Assembly: GCA_964565715.1 (NCBI GenBank)
Contig: CAZMGG010000169.1
Span: 1-11,062 of the forward strand
Direction of reading: 5' to 3'
Length of the DNA stretch: 11,062 bases
DNA from: CAZMGG01 sp964565715
GTDB taxonomy: Bacteria; Planctomycetota; UBA1135; UBA2386
A program made the position numbers and the translations under genes. A model generated the notes under the pieces. The model had not been told where the DNA came from. It worked only from the letters and a program-made list of their open reading frames with translations, and did no database searches. Of this stretch, positions 1 to 5,685 are shown piece by piece; position 1 is the stretch's first letter; each line of letters opens with the position of its first letter.

Positions 1-525
1 GGTGACGAGGTCCTTGCGGCCGTCACCATTCAGGTCCATGCCGCCGGCGATGGTGAACCCATAGAAGACACTCTGCGACGACGGGACGGATGCCGACCAG
101 ATCAGGCGATGGTCGCGCCCGCTGCGGACCTCGAGGGTCATGACCAGATTGGCGGCCAAGGCGTCGTAGGTCGTGACTGCATAGTCGGGAGTCCCATCTG
201 CGTCCATGTCACCCAATGGCGCCACGGACAGTGGCCAGAACGTGATGTTCTGCCGCCAAGGCAGGGTCGAGAGGACCTGACCATCACGGCCTGAGGTGAT
301 CCAGACGCACTCCCACATGTTGCAGCCCGCACCCTGCGGCACGACACCGGCACCGAGTTCGATCAGGTCCTCCCAGCCATCGCCATTGACATCGCCAAGG
401 CGATGCACCTCGAACCCTCGCCTCACCTGATCGCCCACGCCATCCACTCGCCACAGCACTTCCTGGCAAGTGGCCGCTCCCATGACACAAGCCACAGCAG
501 CCGGGAAACGAGACATGGCGCTCAT
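1..525 (-). CDS. secreted FG-GAP/VCBS repeat protein, C-terminus off the window
   Basis: This minus-strand frame is open for 175 codons from an ATG at 525-523 to the window edge, so only the N-terminal part is seen. Three calcium-binding-like FG-GAP/VCBS motifs are visible: GDVNGDGWEDLI (about residues 44-55), GDMDADGTPDYAV (105-117) and MDLNGDGRKDLV (163-174). Such repeats build beta-propellers in secreted or surface proteins that bind ligands or partners; no enzymatic role is implied. Residues 1-20 (RFPAAVACVMGAATC) look like a short signal peptide; a second in-frame Met lies at residue 4. The ATG overlaps the TGA of the upstream copper oxidase gene (ATGA), so translation is probably coupled to it. 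Third positions are less GC-rich than in the right-hand genes. The gene is recognised as a family type only, and its total length and partner are unknown. Confidence 0.85.
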   Translation of the reverse strand, partial: MSAMSRFPAAVACVMGAATCQEVLWRVDGVGDQVRRGFEVHRLGDVNGDGWEDLIELGAGVVPQGAGCNMWECVWITSGRDGQVLSTLPWRQNITFWPLSVAPLGDMDADGTPDYAVTTYDALAANLVMTLEVRSGRDHRLIWSASVPSSQSVFYGFTIAGGMDLNGDGRKDLVT

Positions 526-2511
526 CGCAGATGCACCCAGACGGCGTTGGCTGGCACCCCCTGATTGGTCACCAGGAAGACCATGTACCAGCCGGGCGGA
601 GCATGGAACCTGCTGACCGGTGCCTTGAAGTAGCGACTGTCCTCGGCGTCCTCGACCGTCCATGAGGTCAGCTCCACATAGCGCTGGCCGCCATCATCGT
701 GATGGGTCTGGGCCATGGGCCGCATCATCACGATCTTCTCGACCGCGACCCCCATGGGCATCGGTGTACTCCACGAGGCGCGATAGACGCCGTTCCAGGT
801 GATCGCCCCGATGGCATTGTCGGAGATCAGCCCACCCGACGTGTACCACAACTGGACCCCCTGCGGCCTGGTCAGGCCCGGCACGGTGAGGTACGGCGGC
901 GACCAGATCTGGTAGTCCCAGCTGCGTCCCTCCCCGCCACATGACAGGATCCGACCATCCGGGAGCAGGATCGCGCACGAGTGGTAGGCGCGACCGCCGG
1001 CGTGCGCCGCCATCGGACTCCACTGGTTGTTGACCAGGACCTCGGGTGTCAGGTTGAAAGCCTGGGCAGCATCGTCCGTGTAGCCGCCGATCACGAACAG
1101 CATCCCGTTGGGCAGGATCACCACGTTGCCACGGTCACGAGCCTGGGCCATGGCCGGCAGAGCCGAGGGATTCCAGACGTCACCTGGAGTCGTGGCGTAG
1201 GACACTTCCACGAGACTGCTGGCATAGTGCAGTCCGGGAGTCACCGTGTGACGACGACCACCGATCCGGACCAACCGGTTGTGGATGCCGCCGAGGTTGG
1301 GGTAGAGCAAGGATGTCCCGTAGTGCACCTGCACGTCGTAGCCAGGTGGGATCTGTCCTGTGTCCGTGGAGTAGCTCGGATCCTGGGTGGGATCATGCGT
1401 CCAACGGGCATCCCTGGTGAAGAACCCGCTCACGACCCACTGGCCAGTGGTCAGCACATGGATGCGCGGATAATCGGTCAGGCCACGCGGGTACGGAGGT
1501 GCCGGATTGAACAAGGGGCCGGAGTACAGCCTTGGCGTTGCACCAGGATTGACGATCTTCTGTTCCCAGGTCGCGAGAGGCGTCGGGCGGTTGAACGTGA
1601 TCCGGTACGACTCGTAGTGGTTTCGAGGATCCGTCGCAGGCAGACCTGCGGACGCCGGATTCGGATGGTTCGGGTCGTAATCGTCGGTGCCGCCGAAGAT
1701 CCCGATCCGGTCATCGGTTCCGTCGGTGGCGAGACTCGGGTACCAGCGTTCCACGAACAGGTCCTGTGGCATCCGGTGCCAAGTCACCGTCAACGGATCC
1801 CACTGGTACACCAGCTTCGCGCCCCGCCACTGGCTGACACCTGGAACCGGATACGCCGACGTCCCGCCCGCGGTCATGAGACGGCCGTCCGCGGTCCAGG
1901 TCTGGCCGCAGCAGAACAACTCGGCCACCGGCACGCTGCCCTGCATGGGCATCGGCAGGGCGCCGTTGTAGAAGCGATGGCCTGGCCCGTTCGGCACCCA
2001 GTTGGGATCGACGATCGACCAGGGCTGGTGGGTTCGCACACCGACGTTGGAGGTCAGGTTGCCATCCCACACCAGGACCCGGCCTCGATGCGGCCCAGCA
2101 GGGATCAGGTTGGCGTGCAGGGCATTCACGCGGTTGCGGTCAGCGGGGGGAGTCGTCGCGGGATTGCTGGTGATCCAGAGGTTGGCCGGGACCCAGGGCT
2201 GCGCCACCTCCCCCGGGACGCCACCCGGGTCCGCGTCGGTCAGCTTGTGGTGGAACGGCACACCCCAGCTCCCCTGCGCCGGGTTTTGCGTGACAGCATC
2301 AGAGCTCAACAACAGAACAGAACAGAACAGAACAGAACGCGAGAACCGTGCCGCATCGAAACCTTNNNNNNNNNNNNNNNNNNNNNNNNNNNNNNNNNNN
2401 NNNNNNNNNNNNNNNNNNNNNNNNNNNNNNNNNNNNNNNNNNNNNNNNNNNNNNNNNNNNNNNNNAACAGAACAGAACAGAACAGAACAGAACGCGAGAA
2501 CCGTGCCGCAT
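522..2511 (-). CDS. secreted copper radical oxidase (galactose/glyoxal oxidase-like), leader frame depends on a pentamer tract
   Basis: The body is a kelch-type propeller followed by a C-terminal galactose-oxidase-like Early-set (DUF1929) domain. All copper/radical residues of the family are present: Cys in ELFCCGQTW (1911-1913), Tyr in ERWYPS (1740-1742), Tyr-His in RAYHSC (986-981) and His in AQTHHDD (704-702). This predicts oxidation of a primary alcohol or aldehyde with release of H2O2, outside the cytoplasm; the substrate is unknown. The chosen start is the ATG at 2511-2509, 5 bases after AAAGGAAGG. It begins MRHGSR and runs into a (CTGTT)n tract coding the hydrophobic leader core. With the two 55-base copies around the N gap merged, five units send this ATG to a stop after 16 codons. 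Four units give a 609-residue protein with leader core VLFCSVLLL and tail SSDAVTQ. A TTG at 2554-2552 would be in frame with five units but has no clear ribosome site and sits on the predicted -10. The stop overlaps the next ATG. Family assignment is secure; the reading state is uncertain. Confidence 0.85.
2311..2335. repeat. pentanucleotide tract (AACAG)5, left copy
   Basis: Five perfect AACAG units, read as CTGTT on the minus strand, followed on the plus strand by AACGC. Immediately to the left the sequence changes to CTCAAC, so this side shows where the tract ends towards the oxidase body. On the minus strand it encodes the hydrophobic leader stretch of the copper oxidase. Because the unit is 5 bases, each gain or loss changes the downstream frame. 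Confidence 0.97.
2366..2465. other. assembly gap, 100 Ns
   Basis: An unbroken run of exactly 100 N, the usual placeholder for a gap of unknown size. With identical 55-base ends on both sides, the gap is probably not missing sequence but an unmerged overlap, so the real locus would be 155 bases shorter. Any reading frame drawn through it is meaningless. Confidence 0.99.
2466..2490. repeat. pentanucleotide tract (AACAG)5, right copy at gap edge
   Basis: Five perfect AACAG units start at the first base after the N run and continue into AACGC, exactly as in the left copy. Since the tract begins at the gap edge, its true length cannot be read from this side. It is probably the same physical tract as 2311-2335, shown twice by the assembly. 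Confidence 0.95.
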
Positions 2512-2516
2512 CGAAA

Positions 2517-2525
2517 CCTTCCTTT
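2517..2525 (-). promoter_or_regulatory. ribosome binding site of the copper oxidase
   Basis: The minus strand reads AAAGGAAGG, then TTTCG, then the ATG at 2511-2509. This purine-rich site at 5-base spacing is the best Shine-Dalgarno match in the window. It decides the start codon in favour of this ATG over the upstream GTG (2564) and TTG (2554), which lack such a site. Confidence 0.75.
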
Positions 2526-2553
2526 CCGAGCCGCCTGGACTGCGAAGGCGCCA

Positions 2554-2583
2554 ACAGTAGGCACTTCAGATCCAGACCGTCAA
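2554..2583 (-). promoter_or_regulatory. candidate promoter for the oxidase / FG-GAP unit
   Basis: On the minus strand TTGACG (2583-2578) is followed after 18 bases by TACTGT (2559-2554), within CCTACTGT. The -35 matches five of six consensus bases; the -10 is weak but fits the TAnnnT pattern of the other promoters in this window. Transcription would begin near 2547, leaving a leader of about 35 bases that carries the ribosome site. Predicted from sequence only. Confidence 0.45.
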
Positions 2584-2603
2584 CTCCCGCCGCCCCACCC
2601 AGG

Positions 2604-2631
2604 TTGCCGCCCCAGCCAGCGGGGCTACCCT
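2604..2631 (+). promoter_or_regulatory. candidate promoter of the kelch gene, possibly leaderless
   Basis: TTGCCG (2604-2609) and TACCCT (2626-2631) are 16 bases apart. The -10-like element, within GGCTACCCT, ends only 6 bases before the ATG at 2638, so the transcript would start at or very near the start codon. No Shine-Dalgarno sequence precedes this ATG, which fits a leaderless message. It lies back to back with the oxidase promoter. Confidence 0.45.
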
Positions 2632-2637
2632 GGCGCC

Positions 2638-4800
2638 ATGGGCTCGCCGCCACTCCCGGGAATCCTCGCCGCCACCCTCCTCGCCAGCGGCGCAGCCGCC
2701 ACGACGCAACAGCAATGGCTGCCGGTGGACGGTCCCCACGCAGCCGGCCGGGGCGTCGCCTATGACATCGCGCGGGATCGGCAGGTGGCGTTCGGCACCG
2801 AGGGCCGCATCTGGGAATACGACGGCGGCATCGCGCTGCCCCAGGCTTGCCCGAACGGCCCCGCGCCACGCCACGGCGCCACGGTGGTGCACGATCCCGT
2901 GCGCGGCCACACGCTCCTGTTCGGCGGCCGCATCACGACGCCGTTCGCCGACACCTGGTTGTGGGCCGACGGCAGGTGGCGCCAGGGTCCGGCGTCGCCG
3001 GCGCCGTCGCCACGGTTCGACGCCGGCGCCACGTTCGACAGCCGGCGTGGCCGCGTCGTGCTGTGGGGCGGCCAGCTCGGCGGCAACGTCGCCAGCGACA
3101 CCTGGGAACACGATGGCGTGGACTGGCTGTGGCGCCCGACCGCGACGGTGCCGACGCCGGTCAACGCGCCGGTGCTGGCGTTCGACAGCTTCCGCGGCGT
3201 CGTGGTGATGGTGGTGAGCCCGGGCATGCTGGGCCAGCCGCTGCAGGTGTGGGAGTACGACGGCATCGACTGGACGGCGCGCGGCACCGGCGCGGGCGCG
3301 GCGCCCGTGCACCGTTCCAACCACAACATCGCCTACGACCCGCTGCGGCGCCGCATCGTGATGTTCGGCGGCAGCGAGAACGGCGGCGAGCTGTGGGAAT
3401 GGGACGGCGGGGGCTGGCAGCTGATGACCACGGTGACCGCCCCGCGCCTGCTCAACCCGGCGATGCACTTCGACCCGCAGCGCGGCCACGTCGTCATCGT
3501 CGGCGGCCAGGACCGCAGCTCCGGCAGCTGGACCACGGCGGCGTGGGGCTGGGACGGCGCCAGCCTGCAGCCCCTGTGGCCGGCGCACCGGCCGATGCCG
3601 CGCTACGGCTTCAGCGTGGCCCACGACTTCGGCCGCAACCGGGTCGTGGTGTTCGGCGGCTACGCGTTCGGCCCGCGCGACGACACCTGGGAATGGGACG
3701 GCACGACGTGGAGCAATCCGCAGCCGGCGGTGTCGCCGCCGGTGCGCGAGGACGCGGCGTTCGCGTTCGACCCGTTCCGCGGCTCGACGGTGCTGTTCGG
3801 CGGCTTCGCCACCGGCGTGTATCGCGGCGACACCTGGCAGTGGGACGGCAGCAGCTGGACGCAGATGAGCGGACCGGGGCCGAGCCCGCGCGGCGAGGCC
3901 GGCATGGCGCTGGACTGGACCACCAACCGCACGATCCTGTTCGGCGGCTACCAGAACGGCAGCTGGCTCGGCGACACCTGGAGCTGGGACGGCACGGCGT
4001 GGACGCAGCTGCAGCCGGCCAACGCGCCGAGCGGGCGGATCCGGCAGGCGATGGCGGCGGATCCGAGCCTCGGCCGGCTGGTGCTGTTCGGCGGCGCCCG
4101 CCTCGGCTTCACCGCGGCGAACTACCTGAACGACACCTGGGAGTGGGACGGCAACAACTGGCAGCGCATCCAGACGCCGACCACGCCGGGGGCCCTGCTC
4201 GGCGCCAGCATGGCCTACGACTGGGCGGGGGCGCGCCTGCTGCTGGTCGGCAACGAGCTGGCCACCGGCACCCTGCAGACCTGGGAGTACCGCAACCGCG
4301 ACTGGGTGCTGCTGGCGAGCCAGGCCGATCCGCTGCTGGGCAGCGCGATCAGCTTCTTCGACCTGTCGCGATCGCGGCTCGGCCTGTTCGACGGCAACGG
4401 CCTGTTCGAGTGGAGCGATGCGGAAGGCACCGTCGACGGGTTCGGCGCCGGCTGCGGCGCGCCGCCGCCGCGGCTCCTGTGCCGCACGCGGCCGCGGCTC
4501 GGCACCGCCGAGTTCGGCCTGGAGGTCTTCGCCGAACCGCAGCGGGCGGCGCTGTTCGGGCTGGGCTGGGGTCAGGGCAGCGTCCCGCTCGGGTCCGGCT
4601 GCACGCTGCTGGTGCAGCCGGTGGCGGCGACCGCCTTCGTGGTGACCGACGGCCGCGGCATCGCGCTGCAGCGGATCCCCCTGCCGCCCTCGTCGGGGCT
4701 GCGCGGGCTGGTCCTCTGGGCGCAGGCGGCCGTGCTGGCGCCGCTGCGCCCGGCGGGTCTCGAGGCCAGCCGGGGACTCCGCATCCGGCTCGGCGACTGA
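2638..4800 (+). CDS. secreted kelch-repeat beta-propeller protein with C-terminal FGAGC domain
   Basis: A 720-residue protein. The start PPLPGILAATLLASGAAA is hydrophobic and ends in AAA, consistent with an exported protein, although the N-terminus has no basic residue. From about residue 30 to 600 there are roughly ten clear kelch-like units of the form VLFGGxx...DTWEWDGxxW plus two degenerate ones (near VAFGTEGRIWEYDGG and LGLFDGNGLFEWSD). This suggests one or two propellers. Residues 600-720 form a separate domain opening with FGAGCGAPPP and containing two further Cys residues (LLCR, GSGC). I associate such domains with the ends of secreted planctomycete proteins; its role is unknown. The ATG is 6 bases after a -10-like TACCCT. 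The gene is divergent from the copper oxidase, another propeller protein, across about 127 bases. No catalytic residues of galactose oxidase are seen, so a binding or scaffold role is the safest reading. Confidence 0.9.
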   Translation: MGSPPLPGILAATLLASGAAATTQQQWLPVDGPHAAGRGVAYDIARDRQVAFGTEGRIWEYDGGIALPQACPNGPAPRHGATVVHDPVRGHTLLFGGRITTPFADTWLWADGRWRQGPASPAPSPRFDAGATFDSRRGRVVLWGGQLGGNVASDTWEHDGVDWLWRPTATVPTPVNAPVLAFDSFRGVVVMVVSPGMLGQPLQVWEYDGIDWTARGTGAGAAPVHRSNHNIAYDPLRRRIVMFGGSENGGELWEWDGGGWQLMTTVTAPRLLNPAMHFDPQRGHVVIVGGQDRSSGSWTTAAWGWDGASLQPLWPAHRPMPRYGFSVAHDFGRNRVVVFGGYAFGPRDDTWEWDGTTWSNPQPAVSPPVREDAAFAFDPFRGSTVLFGGFATGVYRGDTWQWDGSSWTQMSGPGPSPRGEAGMALDWTTNRTILFGGYQNGSWLGDTWSWDGTAWTQLQPANAPSGRIRQAMAADPSLGRLVLFGGARLGFTAANYLNDTWEWDGNNWQRIQTPTTPGALLGASMAYDWAGARLLLVGNELATGTLQTWEYRNRDWVLLASQADPLLGSAISFFDLSRSRLGLFDGNGLFEWSDAEGTVDGFGAGCGAPPPRLLCRTRPRLGTAEFGLEVFAEPQRAALFGLGWGQGSVPLGSGCTLLVQPVAATAFVVTDGRGIALQRIPLPPSSGLRGLVLWAQAAVLAPLRPAGLEASRGLRIRLGD

Positions 4801-4826
4801 TCGGGTCGTGGGCCGCAACCGTGGCC

Positions 4827-4835
4827 GGCTAAGAT
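4827..4835 (+). promoter_or_regulatory. candidate -10 element for kdsA operon, near-leaderless
   Basis: GGCTAAGAT contains TAAGAT, four of six matches to TATAAT, ending 7 bases before the kdsA ATG. No Shine-Dalgarno sequence is present in the 42-base gap after the kelch stop, and I see no clear -35. It resembles the kelch element in sequence and in its position relative to the ATG, so a very short or absent leader is predicted. Confidence 0.45.
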
Positions 4836-4842
4836 CCCGCCG

Positions 4843-5685
4843 ATGCCCAGTCCGTCCCCGGCCCCCACCCGCGCCGTGTCCGTCGGCGGCGTCGCCTTCG
4901 GCGGCGGCGCGCCGTTCGCCCTGATCGCCGGCCCGTGCGTCATCGAGAGCCGCGACCACTGCCTGCGCCACGCCGAACGGATCGCCGCGATCTGCCGTGC
5001 CGAACGCGTGCCGCTGGTGTTCAAGTCGAGCTTCGACAAGGCCAACCGGACGTCGGGCGCGGCGTTCCGCGGCCCCGGCATGGACGAGGGCCTGGCGATC
5101 CTCGCCACCGTGCGGGCGGAGCTGGGCCTGCCGGTGCTGACCGATGTGCACTGGCCCGAGCAGGCCACCGCCGCCGGCGAGGTCGTCGACTGCCTGCAGA
5201 TCCCGGCCTTCCTGTGCCGGCAGACCGACCTGCTGGAGGCGGCAGCGCGCACCGGCAAGGCGGTGAACGTCAAGAAGGGCCAGTTCCTGTCGCCGGACGA
5301 CGTCGGCAACGTGCTGGCCAAGGTCACCGCCACCGGCAACGCCGGCGCGATGATCACCGAACGCGGCGCCAGCTTCGGCTACCGCACGCTGGTGGTGGAC
5401 TTCGCCGGCTTCCCGACCATGCGGGCGTTCGGCCAGCCGCTGATCTTCGACGCCACGCACTCGGTGCAGCGGCCGGGCGGCGAGGGCCGGAGCACCGGCG
5501 GCGATCGCAGCAAGGTGCCGTTCCTGGCCCGCGCCGCCGTGGCCTGCGGCGTCGACGGCCTGTTCATGGAGGTGCACGAGGCGCCGGATCGCGCCCCCAG
5601 CGACGGTCCGAACATGCTGGTGCTGGACACGCTGCCCGGGCTGCTGCGCCAGCTCCGCGCCGTCGAGGAGGCCGTGCGCGCGTGA
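4843..5685 (+). CDS. kdsA: 3-deoxy-8-phosphooctulonate (KDO8P) synthase, metal-dependent class
   Basis: A cytoplasmic enzyme that condenses phosphoenolpyruvate with D-arabinose 5-phosphate to Kdo-8-phosphate, the first dedicated step to the Kdo of lipopolysaccharide. The 280-residue length is normal. Family signatures are AGPCVIES (29-36), FKSSFDKANRTS (60-71), LTDVHWPEQ (99-107), QIPAFLCRQTDL (119-130), NVKKGQFLSP (142-151) and DATHSVQRPGG (203-213). Cys32, in place of the Asn of E. coli KdsA, together with His206, Glu243 (FMEVHEAP) and Asp254 (SDGPN), matches the metal ligands of the Aquifex-type enzyme, so metal dependence is predicted. It could be confused with DAHP synthase, but the KANR motif and the tail favour KdsA. 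The ATG lies just after a -10-like element. The stop overlaps the GTG of the kinase gene. Presence of kdsA implies a Gram-negative outer membrane with Kdo. Confidence 0.95.
   Translation: MPSPSPAPTRAVSVGGVAFGGGAPFALIAGPCVIESRDHCLRHAERIAAICRAERVPLVFKSSFDKANRTSGAAFRGPGMDEGLAILATVRAELGLPVLTDVHWPEQATAAGEVVDCLQIPAFLCRQTDLLEAAARTGKAVNVKKGQFLSPDDVGNVLAKVTATGNAGAMITERGASFGYRTLVVDFAGFPTMRAFGQPLIFDATHSVQRPGGEGRSTGGDRSKVPFLARAAVACGVDGLFMEVHEAPDRAPSDGPNMLVLDTLPGLLRQLRAVEEAVRA

Larger units (their letters stand above)
2311..2520. repeat. two identical 55-base direct repeats flanking the gap
   Basis: Bases 2311-2365 and 2466-2520 are identical over all 55 positions: (AACAG)5 followed by a 30-base flank that contains the reverse complement of the oxidase ATG (2354-2356 and 2509-2511). 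The left copy ends at the last base before the N run and the right copy starts at the first base after it. A biological tandem duplication would not be expected to stop at both contig ends; an assembly-graph overlap would. Confidence 0.95.

Noticed and set aside
460..525. Lipoprotein signal in the FG-GAP protein (AATC before Gln)
   Set aside because: The residue before Cys is Thr and there is no Leu/Val at -3, a poor lipobox; an ordinary signal peptide is more likely.
2311..2520. Tandem 155-base duplication or CRISPR-like array
   Set aside because: Only two copies, identical exactly to the contig ends, with a 100-N placeholder between them; the repeat is a simple pentamer plus coding sequence.
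2512..2564. Oxidase start at the GTG at 2564 giving an N-terminus MPTVGAFAVQ
   Set aside because: No ribosome site at proper spacing, it overlaps the predicted -10, and it reaches the oxidase frame only with six pentamer units. Its apparent continuity runs through the N gap and the doubled 55-mer.
2002..2637. Upstream extension of the kelch frame across the gap
   Set aside because: It is antisense to the oxidase and crosses Ns; the signal peptide and the promoter-ATG spacing fit the ATG at 2638.
2566..5577. 1003-codon open frame on the minus strand, opposite the kelch and kdsA genes
   Set aside because: It is antisense to two genes with clear family motifs, and its product is a composition-biased Arg/Ala/His-rich string without domains, as expected from high-GC codon shadows.
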